From an uncultured Gemmiger sp. (lineage in GTDB: Bacteria > Bacillota > Clostridia > Oscillospirales > Ruminococcaceae): a DNA stretch of 64,000 nucleotides. Shown in pieces: positions 8,788 through 17,369 of the stretch. The DNA lies in contig CALXIA010000002.1 of NCBI GenBank assembly GCA_944388245.1, forward strand, positions 28,414 through 92,413. The letters run 5' to 3'. Each line of letters starts with the position of its first letter. Position 1 is the first letter of the stretch. Made by a program: the position numbers and the translations under genes. The notes under the pieces are model-generated. The model was not told the origin of the DNA and did not search any database. It saw only the letters and a list, made by a program, of their open reading frames with translations.

Positions 8788-11058
8788 ATGCAGTTGTATC
8801 GGGGATATTCCCAGTCAGCGGCGCGGGCGCTGCGGCAGGCGCTGGCACTGGCCGGGCGGCAAGGGTTGACCCAGGCGGGAACCGGCCATCTTCTGGCGGC
8901 GATCCTGCAGCAGGGGCCGGGGCCGGCCACCGCGTTTCTGCGGGCCCATCGGATCACCGCCGAAGCGGTGGATCGGCGGGTGCAGGCACTGGCCGCGCCC
9001 GGCGCTTCGACGGTGCGCAGCGCCCCCGCGCCGGAACTGCGCAAGACAATGGAGTTCGCCAAGGTGGGCGCGCGCAGCGCCCATATCAAATATGTGCAGA
9101 CGGAACATCTGCTCTGTGCCATGCTGGAAGACCCGGGTTGTACCGCCTGTTTGTGGCTGGGCCAGATGGGGGTGGAGACCGCCGAGGCCGCCCGGGAGTG
9201 CCGGCAGCTGTCCGGCCAGCTGGTGCTGCCGCTGCCGCCGCCGCGCGCGGTGGCCCCGGTGCGGTCCGGCCGGGCAAGCGACAAATACGGCCAGGACCTG
9301 ACCCGCATGGCAGCGGAAGGCTCGCTGGACCCGGTGTTCTGCCGGGAGGACGAACTGGCCCGCATGGAGGAGATCCTCTGCCGCCGCCGCAAGAACAACC
9401 CCTGCCTGGTGGGGGAGCCGGGGGTGGGCAAGACTGCGCTGGCGGAGGCGCTGGCCCAGCGTATCGCCTCCGGCACCGCGCCGCTGGCCCTGCGCGGGCG
9501 GCGGGTGATCAGCCTGGATATGGGCGCGCTGGTGGCCGGCACAAAATACCGGGGCGATTTTGAGGAGCGGTTCAAGAACCTGTTGGATGAATTGAGCCGG
9601 GACAAGAACGCGATCCTGTTTATCGACGAGATCCATGTGATCGTGGGCGCAGGGGCGGCGGAGGGCGCCATCGACGCGGCCAACATCCTGAAACCGCTTC
9701 TGGCCCGGGGGGAACTGCAGCTGATCGGGGCCACGACCCAGGAGGAATACCGCCGCTGTATCCAAAAAGACGCGGCGCTGGAACGGCGGTTCGGCACCGT
9801 GACGGTGGAGGAACCCACCCCGGAGCAGGCATGCCGCATCCTGCGGGGCCTTGTGCCCCGGTATGAGGGCTACCACCGGGTTATCATCCCGCCCGAGGCG
9901 GTGGAGGCGGCGGTGCGCCTGTCGGTTCGGTATATGCCGGGGCGCTTTTTGCCCGACAAGGCCATTGACCTGCTGGACGAAGCGGCGGCCGCCGCGCGGA
10001 TCCGCGCCTCGGACGCCGCCGACGCAAAGCCGACCCTCACCACCGAGGACATTGCGCAGGTGGTATCCCGCATCAGCGGGGTGCCGGCGCAGCGGGTGGG
10101 GGAGGAGCAGCGCGCCCGGTTGGAGCGGCTGGAAAAGGAACTGGCCGGTCAGGTGGTGGGCCAGCCCCGGGCGGTGGCGGCGGTGGCTGGGGCGATCCGG
10201 CGCAGCCGCACCGGTCTTCGGGAGAGCGGCCGTCCCATCGGCGCCATGCTGTTTCTGGGCCCCACCGGCGTGGGCAAGACCCATCTGGCCCGGATGCTGG
10301 CGGCCAGCTGGTTCGGCAGCGAGAAGGCCCTTCTCCGCTTTGATATGAGCGAGTACGCCGAGGCCCATTCCGCCGCCCGGCTGCTGGGTTCTCCGCCGGG
10401 GTACGTGGGCCACGGAGAGGGCGGCCAGCTGACCGAGGCGGTGCGCCGTCGTCCCTACAGCGTGGTACTGTTCGATGAGATGGAAAAGGCTCACCCGGAC
10501 CTGCAAAACCTGCTGCTGCAGATCCTGGAGGACGGCTGCCTGACCGACAGTATGGGCCGCAAGGCGGATTTCACCAACACCATTGTGCTGATCACCTCCA
10601 ATCTGGGGGCGCGGTTTTTGTCCGGGCAGACCGGCCCGGTAGGCTTTGGCGCCGGGCCGGAGGCCACGCTGGCCCGCCAGAAGGAACAGGCGCTGGAAGA
10701 GGCCCGTCGTTTCTTCCGGCCGGAACTGCTGGGCCGTATGGACGAAACGGTGGTGTTCGAGCCGTTGGGGGCCCGGTCGCTGGAGGCCATCGCGGACCGG
10801 CTGCTCTGCCAGCTGGAGGAGCGGGCCGGCCGCAGCGGATATACGCTGCACCATACGCCGCAGGTGGCCCAGGTGCTGGCCGGGCAGGCGAAACCCGGCT
10901 ACGGCGCGCGGGAGCTGCGCCGCCAGGTGAGCCGCGCGGTGGAGCAGGCCCTGGCGGACCGGATCGCCGCGGGGCAGGCCGCGCCCGGCGCCAGCTTTAC
11001 CGCCCAGGTGGGGGAGAGCGGCATCGAACTGCGGGCGGATCATCCCGCGCTGGTGTAA
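8788..11058 (+). CDS. ClpC-like AAA+ unfoldase, without the middle domain
   Basis: A 756-residue Hsp100 ATPase that should unfold proteins and feed them to ClpP. It has an N-terminal double-Clp-N region (1-150), a first AAA module with Walker A GEPGVGKT (209-216) and ILFIDEIH, and a second with GPTGVGKT (491-498) and VVLFDEMEKAHPD. VGF at 618-620 sits in the loop that contacts ClpP in ClpA/C/X. Between the AAA modules the sequence passes directly from the end of module one to LEKELAGQVVGQ, leaving no room for the coiled-coil middle (UVR) domain through which ClpC binds adaptors such as MecA. ATG 8788 follows GGAGGG. Monocistronic, between two terminators. Confidence 0.9.
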   Translation: MQLYRGYSQSAARALRQALALAGRQGLTQAGTGHLLAAILQQGPGPATAFLRAHRITAEAVDRRVQALAAPGASTVRSAPAPELRKTMEFAKVGARSAHIKYVQTEHLLCAMLEDPGCTACLWLGQMGVETAEAARECRQLSGQLVLPLPPPRAVAPVRSGRASDKYGQDLTRMAAEGSLDPVFCREDELARMEEILCRRRKNNPCLVGEPGVGKTALAEALAQRIASGTAPLALRGRRVISLDMGALVAGTKYRGDFEERFKNLLDELSRDKNAILFIDEIHVIVGAGAAEGAIDAANILKPLLARGELQLIGATTQEEYRRCIQKDAALERRFGTVTVEEPTPEQACRILRGLVPRYEGYHRVIIPPEAVEAAVRLSVRYMPGRFLPDKAIDLLDEAAAAARIRASDAADAKPTLTTEDIAQVVSRISGVPAQRVGEEQRARLERLEKELAGQVVGQPRAVAAVAGAIRRSRTGLRESGRPIGAMLFLGPTGVGKTHLARMLAASWFGSEKALLRFDMSEYAEAHSAARLLGSPPGYVGHGEGGQLTEAVRRRPYSVVLFDEMEKAHPDLQNLLLQILEDGCLTDSMGRKADFTNTIVLITSNLGARFLSGQTGPVGFGAGPEATLARQKEQALEEARRFFRPELLGRMDETVVFEPLGARSLEAIADRLLCQLEERAGRSGYTLHHTPQVAQVLAGQAKPGYGARELRRQVSRAVEQALADRIAAGQAAPGASFTAQVGESGIELRADHPALV

Positions 11059-11104
11059 GCGAACGGTGTTGCAGACGGCCGAAACGACGGTATCGACCGC
11101 CTGA

Positions 11105-11132
11105 GCGAGGGAACATCTTCCCTCGCTTTTTT
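11105..11132 (+). terminator. Terminator after the clpC-like gene
   Basis: Perfect 9-base stem GCGAGGGAA (11105-11113) / TTCCCTCGC (11118-11126), loop CATC, then T6. Confidence 0.92.
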
Positions 11133-11163
11133 GCATATACTGGCAGCAAACGGAGGGCTGCCC

Positions 11164-12732
11164 ATGCAAAAACCAACGCTGTATCTGAAAAACGCCATGC
11201 TCCTCACCCTGAGCGGATTTGTTCTGCGCGGAGTGGGGATGTTGTTCCGGGTCTGGCTGGCGGCCTGGATCGGGGCCGAGGGGATGGGCTTGTATCAGCT
11301 GGCCCTTTCGGTCTACAATCTGGCGGTCACCTTTGCGACCGCCGGCATCTCGGTGGCGGCCACCCGCCTGGTGGCGGAGGAACTGGCCGGCGAACAGCCG
11401 GGCCGGGCGGCGGGGGCGTTGGGGCGGGTGGCCCGCACCGGCGCGCTGCTGGGGGCTGCTGCGGGCGCATTGCAGTTTTTAGGGGCGTATCCCGCCGCCC
11501 GGTATCTGCTGGGGGACGCCCGCGCGGAACTGTCGCTGCGGCTGTTGGCTCCCAGCCTGCCGTTTATGGCGGTGGCCGCCGCCTTGCGCGGATATTTCCT
11601 GGCTCGCCGGCGGGTGGCCCCCTCGGTGGAAAGCCAGATGGTGGAACAACTGCTGCGCATCGGGCTGATCGTCTGGCTGCTGCGCCAGGTGGACGGATGG
11701 GGCGTGGGCTGGTCCTGTGCCGCGGTCATGCTGGGCAGCACAGCCGGGGAAATTGTCTCCTGCCTGCTCATGGGCTGGTTCTGGCTGCGGGATCGCCGCC
11801 GCCTGCCCGCGGGGGAGCGCACCGCCCCACCGGATATTGGTCCGCGTATGTGGCGCATCCTGCTGCCGCTGGAGGGCAGCCGCTGCCTGGCCAGCGGGCT
11901 GGTCGCGGCGGAAAACGCCCTGGTGCCCGCCTGCCTGGCCTTGTATACCGGCTCCCGGGCCGAGGCGCTGGCCCAGTACGGGGCGCTCAAGGGGATGGCG
12001 CTGCCGGTGCTGTTTTTTCCTTTTTCCATTCTGGGCGCGCTGGCCACCCTGCTGCTGCCGGAGATCACCGAAGCCCACATCCGGGCGCGAACCGGCCAGC
12101 TGCAACGGCTCTTGAGCCGGATGCTGCTGCTCACGGTGACCTTCTCGCTGCTGGGCGGCGGTATGTTCACCCTCTATGCCCGGCCGCTGGGGCAGCTGCT
12201 CTACGGCAGCAGTGAGGTGGGGCTGTACCTGACGGTGCTGGGCCCGCTCACCCCGCTGATGTATCTGGAAAGCATGGTGGACGGGGCGCTCAAGGGGGTC
12301 GGCCAGCAGATGGCCACCTTCCGCTACAGCCTGCAGGATTCGGTGCTGCGCATCCTGCTGATCCTGCTGGCGCTGCCCCGGCTGGGCATCGGGGGCTTTC
12401 TGGGGGTGATGGCCTTCTCCAACGCCTTTACCTGCCTGATGAATCTGCGCCGCCTGCTGCAGGTGGCCGGTATGCGGTTTCAACCCTTCGCCTGGGTGCT
12501 GCGGCCGGCAGCAAGCCTGGTGCCCGCGCTGTGGCTGGCCTGGCAGATCTCCGGCCATCTGCCTGCCTGGGGCCTGATCGCGCAGATCGGCGCTGGCGGC
12601 GCGGCGGGCGCGCTGCTGTATCTGGCGCTCATGTGGCCCGGCGCGCTGCGGCCCGCGCTGTATGGGATGCGCGAGGGGCGAAAAAAGGAGCCTGCTTCGA
12701 TTTCTGTCACAAAATCCGGCAAAAACTCTTGA
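11164..12732 (+). CDS. SpoVB-like polysaccharide/lipid flippase (MATE/MVF superfamily)
   Basis: A 522-residue polytopic membrane protein with about 14 hydrophobic segments and the start MQKPTLYLKNAMLLTLSGFVLR, typical of the stage V sporulation protein B / oligosaccharide flippase group. Relatives move lipid-linked cell-wall or spore-cortex precursors across the membrane. The sequence carries the family's conserved GLYQLALSVYNLAVTFATAG segment near residue 40. ATG 11164 follows GGAGGG. The gene stands alone, and its stop codon lies inside the -35 box of the tRNA-Ser promoter. The exact substrate is unknown, and the name SpoVB does not prove that this organism sporulates. Confidence 0.85.
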   Translation: MQKPTLYLKNAMLLTLSGFVLRGVGMLFRVWLAAWIGAEGMGLYQLALSVYNLAVTFATAGISVAATRLVAEELAGEQPGRAAGALGRVARTGALLGAAAGALQFLGAYPAARYLLGDARAELSLRLLAPSLPFMAVAAALRGYFLARRRVAPSVESQMVEQLLRIGLIVWLLRQVDGWGVGWSCAAVMLGSTAGEIVSCLLMGWFWLRDRRRLPAGERTAPPDIGPRMWRILLPLEGSRCLASGLVAAENALVPACLALYTGSRAEALAQYGALKGMALPVLFFPFSILGALATLLLPEITEAHIRARTGQLQRLLSRMLLLTVTFSLLGGGMFTLYARPLGQLLYGSSEVGLYLTVLGPLTPLMYLESMVDGALKGVGQQMATFRYSLQDSVLRILLILLALPRLGIGGFLGVMAFSNAFTCLMNLRRLLQVAGMRFQPFAWVLRPAASLVPALWLAWQISGHLPAWGLIAQIGAGGAAGALLYLALMWPGALRPALYGMREGRKKEPASISVTKSGKNS

Positions 12733-12757
12733 CAAGTCGCCGTAAATCGTTTATAGT
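12729..12757 (+). promoter_or_regulatory. Promoter of tRNA-Ser
   Basis: TTGACA (12729-12734), 17-base spacer, TATAGT (12752-12757), 20 bases before the tRNA. The -35 overlaps the flippase stop codon TGA (12730-12732). Confidence 0.9.
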
Positions 12758-12777
12758 ATATAAGCGCCTTGCGGCAT

Positions 12778-12869
12778 GGAGAGATGGCTGAGCTGGTCTA
12801 AGGCGCACGACTGGAAATCGTGTGTGCCCCATAAAGGCACCGAGGGTTCGAATCCCTCTCTCTCCGCCA
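12778..12869 (+). tRNA. tRNA-Ser (anticodon GGA)
   Basis: Acceptor stem GGAGAGA (12778-12784) pairs with TCTCTCC (12859-12865); discriminator G12866 and an encoded CCA (12867-12869). The anticodon arm CACGA-CTGGAAA-TCGTG gives anticodon GGA for UCC/UCU serine codons. A long variable arm (class II tRNA) precedes the T arm GAGGG-TTCGAAT-CCCTC. The tRNA is transcribed singly from its own promoter into a strong terminator. Confidence 0.98.
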
Positions 12870-12875
12870 GGAAAA

Positions 12876-12908
12876 ACGGTGTGACCGAACAGGTCACACC
12901 GTTTTTTT
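12876..12908 (+). terminator. Terminator after tRNA-Ser
   Basis: Perfect 11-base stem ACGGTGTGACC (12876-12886) / GGTCACACCGT (12892-12902), loop GAACA, T7. Confidence 0.93.
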
Positions 12909-12960
12909 GTGCAACGCAACGCTTCACCGGGGGGAGGGTACTGCCTGAAAAAACAGCACG

Positions 12961-12992
12961 AAAAAACCGGCCGCCAACAGGCAGCCGGTTTA
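12961..12992 (-). terminator. Terminator of rpmB
   Basis: On the minus strand a stem ACCGGCTGCC / GGCGGCCGGT (one wobble pair) with a TGTT loop is followed by T6. It lies about 27 bases beyond the rpmB stop. Confidence 0.8.
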
Positions 12993-13018
12993 TCTCTCTC
13001 GGTTTACTTTACGCCGGA

Positions 13019-13207
13019 TCAGATCGCGCGGGTGACCTTGCCCGAGCGCAGGCAACGGGTGCAGGCGTAAATATACTTGGGAGAACCGTCAACGATCGCC
13101 TTCACGCGCTTCACGTTGGGCTTCCAGGTACGGTTGCTCCGACGATGGGAGTGGGACACCTGAATGCCGAAAGCGACGCCTTTACCACAACAATCACACT
13201 TTGCCAT
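13019..13207 (-). CDS. rpmB: 50S ribosomal protein L28
   Basis: A 62-residue large-subunit protein. It begins MAKCDCCGKGVAFG with a CX2C pair and has a second pair (CTRC) near the end, so it is the zinc-binding form. The middle SHSHRRSNRTWKPN is the family core. The ATG at 13205-13207 is preferred to the in-frame GTG three codons upstream because AGGAGG lies 9 bases before the ATG and the GTG overlaps it. The gene is transcribed opposite to its neighbours, with a terminator towards tRNA-Ser. Confidence 0.96.
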   Translation of the reverse strand: MAKCDCCGKGVAFGIQVSHSHRRSNRTWKPNVKRVKAIVDGSPKYIYACTRCLRSGKVTRAI

Positions 13208-13308
13208 TTGCTGCACCTCCTCGTAATCAAGTCGCTAAATTATACTAGCAGAAATCAAGCCAAAATGCAAGGGTTTTTTGAAAAAAATCCCGTAAATCCT
13301 GTTTTGGC

Positions 13309-13337
13309 TTGTCACTGCGCCGCCAAACCGGTATAAT
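13309..13337 (+). promoter_or_regulatory. Promoter of the M50 protease-scpAB operon
   Basis: TTGTCA (13309-13314), 17-base spacer, perfect TATAAT (13332-13337), 33 bases before the protease start. Confidence 0.75.
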
Positions 13338-13369
13338 AATACGGTATATAAACGCGGGGAGGTCGGCGG

Positions 13370-14032
13370 ATGGATTACGGGATGCTGGTGGTGTATCTGA
13401 CCCGGTTGCTGGCGATGGGGCTGGTGCTGCCGGTGCACGAGGCGGCGCACGCGCTGGCGGCCGACCGGTTGGGGGACCCCACCGCCCGGCAGCAGGGGCG
13501 GCTGACCCTGTCTCCCCGCGCGCATCTGGACGTGTGGGGCTCGATCTGTATGCTGATCGCCGGGATCGGCTGGGCGCGCCCGGTGCCGGTGGACCCCCGT
13601 TACTTCAAAAACCCCAAGTGGGGCATGGCGTTCAGCGCGGCGGCGGGGCCGCTGTCCAATCTGGTCATGGCATGGCTCAGCGCGGTGGGTATGCAGATAT
13701 GTGCGGGGCTGGCGCAGGGCGGCGCGGGGCTGCCGCTGGTGATCGCGCTGCTGTTTTTCCAGACCCTGTTTTACCTGAACCTGAATCTGGCAATCTTCAA
13801 CCTGCTGCCCATCCCGCCCTTTGACGGCAGCCGCATCCTGCTGGTGGTGCTGCCGCAGAAGTGGTACTTCCAGGTCATGCGGCGGGAGCGGCTGTTGCTC
13901 CTGGTAATCTTTTTACTGTTGATCCTGGGCGTGTTTGATCCGGTCCTCGTCTGGCTGGATACCCACCTGGCTCGTTTTTTTCTCTGGTCCACCGGGTTTG
14001 TGGGCCTGTTTTTCGGATCGTTTGCAAACTGA
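13370..14032 (+). CDS. M50 site-2-protease-like membrane metalloprotease
   Basis: A 220-residue intramembrane zinc protease of the site-2 family. The zinc motif HEAAH is at residues 23-27 in the first helix, and the third ligand region NLLPIPPFDGSRIL lies near residue 145. Five to six hydrophobic segments are visible and no PDZ domain, as in the short SpoIVFB/YwhC-type clade. Its substrate is unknown. It heads a tight operon: scpA begins 10 bases after its stop. The pairing of this protease with scpAB is conserved in many Firmicutes. Confidence 0.88.
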   Translation: MDYGMLVVYLTRLLAMGLVLPVHEAAHALAADRLGDPTARQQGRLTLSPRAHLDVWGSICMLIAGIGWARPVPVDPRYFKNPKWGMAFSAAAGPLSNLVMAWLSAVGMQICAGLAQGGAGLPLVIALLFFQTLFYLNLNLAIFNLLPIPPFDGSRILLVVLPQKWYFQVMRRERLLLLVIFLLLILGVFDPVLVWLDTHLARFFLWSTGFVGLFFGSFAN

Positions 14033-14041
14033 GAGGGATCT

Positions 14042-14758
14042 ATGGAAACCATAACCTTTAAGCTGGAAGAGTTCGAGGGCCCGATGGATCTTCTGCTCTA
14101 TCTTGTCAGTAAGAACAAGATGAGCATTTACGAGATCCCCATTCTGGACCTGATCGACCAGTATACCCACATCATCAACAGCCTGCAGCAGGACCGCATG
14201 GAGGTGGCCAGCGAATTTATCGAGATGGCCGCGCGCCTGGTGCAGATGAAGAGCTTTCTGCTGCTGCCCCGCAGCCCGGAGGCGGAGCGCATGCGGGAGG
14301 AACTGACCGGTCAGCTGATCGAGTACAGCCTGTGCAAAAAGATCGCGGGCAAACTGGGCCGTATGGCGGGCACGGCGTTTGTGTCGGTGCGCAAACCGAT
14401 GGAGGTGGAGCAGGACGCCACCTACACCCTGCAGCACGACCCGGCATTGCTGGAACAGGCCTGGAACAGCCTGATGGGGCGCAGTTTGCGCCGCCGGGTT
14501 CCGGCTCAGGAGCAGTTTGAACCGCTGGTGGCGGCGCCGTTTGTCTCGGTGGCCTCCCGGGTGGTGCATGTGCTGCGGGGGCTGATCACCGGCAAGGTCA
14601 AGCGGCTGCGCCAGCTGTTTACGCCGCGGGACAGCCGCGGCCAGACGGTGGCCACCTTTCTGGCGGTGCTGGAACTGGTCCGGGCCGGCCGGATCACCAT
14701 TGATGAGGACGGCGCGCTGGCGGTGCGCCGAACCAGAACTTCACGGCGGGAGGGATAA
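14042..14758 (+). CDS. scpA: Segregation and condensation protein A
   Basis: Kleisin subunit of the bacterial condensin (Smc-ScpA-ScpB), which compacts and segregates the chromosome. The 238-residue protein shows the kleisin N-terminus FKLEEFEGPMDLLLYLVSKNKM (Smc-neck binding) and a C-terminal winged-helix domain (TVATFLAVLELVRAGRI) that binds the Smc head. A Gln/Glu-rich linker joins them. GAGAGGG precedes the ATG. Six bases separate it from scpB. The smc gene is not in the window. Confidence 0.95.
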   Translation: METITFKLEEFEGPMDLLLYLVSKNKMSIYEIPILDLIDQYTHIINSLQQDRMEVASEFIEMAARLVQMKSFLLLPRSPEAERMREELTGQLIEYSLCKKIAGKLGRMAGTAFVSVRKPMEVEQDATYTLQHDPALLEQAWNSLMGRSLRRRVPAQEQFEPLVAAPFVSVASRVVHVLRGLITGKVKRLRQLFTPRDSRGQTVATFLAVLELVRAGRITIDEDGALAVRRTRTSRREG

Positions 14759-14764
14759 AACCGG

Positions 14765-15343
14765 ATGGATTTGAAGGAATACAAAGCCGCGGTGGAGGCT
14801 ATGCTTTTTGCCCATGGAGAGCCGGTCAGCGCCTCCCGGATCGCCCAGATCCTGGAGATCGAGACGGTGGTGGTGGAACGGCTGCTGCAAACCCTGCGGG
14901 ATGACTACGACGCCGGAGACCGGGGCCTGACCCTGTTGCAGATGGAGGACCGCTGGCAGCTGGCCACCAAGCCCCGGTTTGGCGAGCCGGTGCGCAAGCT
15001 GCTGGATACCCGCCGCAATACCCCCTTGTCCCAGGCGGCGCTGGAGGTGCTGGCGGTGATCGCCTATAACCAGCCGGTGTCCCGCTCATTTATTGAGCAG
15101 GTGCGCGGTGTGGATTCTTCCTCCACCGTCACCACCCTGATGGAGAAGGGGCTGATTGAAGAGGCGGGCCGCCTGGACCTGCCGGGCCGTCCGGTCAGTT
15201 TCCGCACCACCGACGCGTTCCTGCGCACCTTTGGCCTGGAAAGCCTGACCCAGCTGCCGCCCCTGCACGGGGACGATCTGCCGCTGGAACAGGTGGCCGA
15301 CAACGGCGGTCAGTTGCCGGACGAGGATCCGGCGGAAAACTGA
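14765..15343 (+). CDS. scpB: Segregation and condensation protein B
   Basis: A 192-residue partner that dimerises on the ScpA linker. It consists of two tandem winged-helix domains: residues ~5-85 (AAVEAMLFAHGEPVS...) and ~90-165 (SQAALEVLAVIAYNQPVSRSFIEQVRGVDS...). The RPVSFRTTDAFLRTFGL block is characteristic. GGGAGG lies within the end of scpA. Its stop TGA touches the ATG of the next gene, so translation is probably coupled. The last ~20 residues are acidic and variable. Confidence 0.95.
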   Translation: MDLKEYKAAVEAMLFAHGEPVSASRIAQILEIETVVVERLLQTLRDDYDAGDRGLTLLQMEDRWQLATKPRFGEPVRKLLDTRRNTPLSQAALEVLAVIAYNQPVSRSFIEQVRGVDSSSTVTTLMEKGLIEEAGRLDLPGRPVSFRTTDAFLRTFGLESLTQLPPLHGDDLPLEQVADNGGQLPDEDPAEN

Positions 15344-16039
15344 ATGGCGGCCCTTCTGCTGGCGCTGAAGGCGCTGGGGATCCTGCTCGCGGTGCTGCTG
15401 ATCCTGATTCTGCTGGCATTGCTGGTGCCGGTCACGGTACAGCTGCAATATGCGAAGGAACAGTTTACTGTGCGGCTGCGGATCCTGTTCTATACCCGGC
15501 AGCTTTGGCCGGAACCGCCGCCCCGCCCGGCCAAAAAACGCCGCGCGCCCAAACGCCGGCGCCGCCCGGCGGACGCGGCCCCACCGGCTCCGGAACACCG
15601 GCCGGAACACGGACCGGCCCCGGCGCAAACGCCGCCTGCCGGCGGGCCGGCCCCCAAGAAGGAGATTGCGGTAGCGGGCGTGCCGCTGCGGCAAATCCTG
15701 GACCTGCTTCCCACGGTGGGGGCGGTGGGCCGGCGCATCCTGGCCGGATTGCGGGTCCATGCCGTGCGGCTCTACTGGCCGATCCAGGGGCAGGACGCCG
15801 CCGATACCGCCCTGCGTTACGGGGCTTTCTGCGCGGCCTGGGGCAATGCGGCCGCGCTGGTGCAGAACCTGGTGCGCCTTCAGTGCGACCGGGTGCAGCC
15901 GGTGGCGGATTATCTGGGCGAACACACGGGCGAAGAACATTTTTCTTGTAAAATCACCGCCCGGGTGTTTATAATGGTAACAGCGGCTGTGTACGGGCTA
16001 TTCCGTCTGCGGCAGCTGGCCGAGACACACTCACAATAA
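15344..16039 (+). CDS. DUF2953 family membrane protein
   Basis: A 231-residue protein with a strong N-terminal membrane segment (Leu/Ile-rich residues 3-28). A positively charged, Pro/Ala-rich linker (~60-105, many Arg and Lys) is followed by the conserved DUF2953 C-terminal part. In Bacillus and clostridial genomes DUF2953 genes lie immediately upstream of ytfJ, as here, suggesting a role in the sporulation or germination programme; the function is unknown. The ATG abuts the scpB stop. Confidence 0.82.
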   Translation: MAALLLALKALGILLAVLLILILLALLVPVTVQLQYAKEQFTVRLRILFYTRQLWPEPPPRPAKKRRAPKRRRRPADAAPPAPEHRPEHGPAPAQTPPAGGPAPKKEIAVAGVPLRQILDLLPTVGAVGRRILAGLRVHAVRLYWPIQGQDAADTALRYGAFCAAWGNAAALVQNLVRLQCDRVQPVADYLGEHTGEEHFSCKITARVFIMVTAAVYGLFRLRQLAETHSQ

Positions 16040-16051
16040 GGAGGGCTGCTC

Positions 16052-16450
16052 ATGGCGGAACATCCGATTCAGGGCCTGATGGGCGTTACAATGGAGAAGA
16101 TCCGGGAGATGGTGGACGCTGACACCATCGTGGGTGCCCCGATCCAGGCGGCGGAGGGCGTGACCATTCTGCCCATTTCCAAGGTCACCTTCGGGTTTGC
16201 CTCCGGCGGTTCGGATATCGGCAGCAAAACCAGCAAGGACCTGTTCGGCGGCGGCGGCGGGGCCGGGGTCTCCATCTCGCCCATCGCCTTTCTGGTCATC
16301 CAGAACGGCAACGTGCGCACCATTCAGCTGGCGGACCATGCCAGCACGGTGGACCGGGCACTGAATCTGTTGCCGGAACTGGTGGACAAACTCAGCGAAC
16401 TGCTCAAGAAAAACAAGGAAGAGAACCCGGGTACAGAGGCGGCCGAGTGA
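16052..16450 (+). CDS. ytfJ: GerW/YtfJ family sporulation protein
   Basis: A 132-residue member of the GerW family, which in Bacillus is a forespore protein needed for efficient germination. Visible are the family start PIQGLMGVTMEKIREMVDADTIVG, the core ILPISKVTFGFASGGSD and the glycine run (GGGGGAGVSISPIAFLVI). A charged C-terminal tail follows. AAGGAGGG precedes the ATG. It lies 12 bases after DUF2953. The gene is also kept in many clostridia that have not been seen to sporulate. Confidence 0.92.
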   Translation: MAEHPIQGLMGVTMEKIREMVDADTIVGAPIQAAEGVTILPISKVTFGFASGGSDIGSKTSKDLFGGGGGAGVSISPIAFLVIQNGNVRTIQLADHASTVDRALNLLPELVDKLSELLKKNKEENPGTEAAE

Positions 16451-16523
16451 CCGGCCGGCAGGCGTATTCCGCTTGCCGGCGGGGCTTTCCGCCCCTTTTC
16501 CCTACATGAGGACGGAGTAGACT

Positions 16524-17369
16524 ATGGCATTGACGAGGATTCAGAAGGTGCTGTCCGAGCAGGGATACTGTTCCCGCCGGGCGGCGGAGCAGATCATCCG
16601 GGAGGGCCGGGTCAAGGTGAACGGCCACCCGGCCGGTCTTGGGGACAAGATGGACCCGAACCGGGACGTGCTCAGCGTGGACGGTCAGCGGGTCTGGCTG
16701 CAAAAAAAGCAGGAGCTGTGCTATCTGATGCTGCACAAGCCCCGGGGCTATGTGACCACCACCAGCGACGAACTGGGGCGCAAAACGGTCATGGACCTGG
16801 TGGCGGACTATCCGGTGCGGGTGTTCCCGGTGGGCCGTCTGGACAAGGACAGTGAGGGCATGATCCTGCTGACCAACGACGGCACCTTTGCCAATTTGAT
16901 GATGCATCCCTCCCACGGGGTCAGCAAGCTGTACCGGGTCACGGTGCACCCCCGGGCCACCGAGGAACAGGTGGTGGCCCTGAGCGAGGGCGTGGTGCTG
17001 GACGACGGTGTGCGCACCCAGCCCGCCGTCATCAACGTGGTCACCGACGAGCCCGGCCGCACGGTGCTGGAGATGACTATTAAGGAGGGCAAAAACCGCC
17101 AGATCCGCCGCATGTGTGAGGCGGTGGGGCTGGAGGTGGTGCGGCTGCGCCGCAGCGCCATGGGCGCGGTCAAGCTGGGGATGTTGCAGCCGGGCCAATA
17201 CCGGGAACTCACCCGCAGCGAGGTGAACGCCTTGCGGGCCGCCGCGGTCAAGGGCCAGGCAAGGGCCCGCACCCAGGCCAGCCAGGCCCGCGCCGCCGCC
17301 CGCACCCAGGGCGCCAGACGCCCTGCCCGCCCGGGCCACTCCACGCCGCGGAAAGGAGAATCCCGATGA
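16524..17369 (+). CDS. RsuA/RluB-family rRNA pseudouridine synthase
   Basis: A 281-residue enzyme that isomerises a uridine of ribosomal RNA. An N-terminal S4 RNA-binding domain (residues 1-60, RIQKVLSEQGYCSRRAAEQIIREGRVKVNG) precedes the catalytic domain with VGRLDKDSEG around the nucleophilic Asp, KLYRVTVHP and EGKNRQIRRM. The last ~40 residues are an Ala/Arg/Gln-rich basic tail, probably flexible and RNA-contacting. Gene order after scpAB-ytfJ matches that of rluB in many Firmicutes, but rsuA, rluB and rluE cannot be separated by motif alone. Its stop overlaps the next ATG (ATGA). Confidence 0.92.
   Translation: MALTRIQKVLSEQGYCSRRAAEQIIREGRVKVNGHPAGLGDKMDPNRDVLSVDGQRVWLQKKQELCYLMLHKPRGYVTTTSDELGRKTVMDLVADYPVRVFPVGRLDKDSEGMILLTNDGTFANLMMHPSHGVSKLYRVTVHPRATEEQVVALSEGVVLDDGVRTQPAVINVVTDEPGRTVLEMTIKEGKNRQIRRMCEAVGLEVVRLRRSAMGAVKLGMLQPGQYRELTRSEVNALRAAAVKGQARARTQASQARAAARTQGARRPARPGHSTPRKGESR

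Noticed and set aside
8815-11169. 784-codon minus-strand frame
   Set aside because: Exact shadow of the ClpC-like gene, without domain features or a start signal.
13208-13216. GTG at 13216 as the rpmB start
   Set aside because: It lies within the spacing needed by the AGGAGG that serves the ATG at 13207, and L28 proteins begin MAKC.
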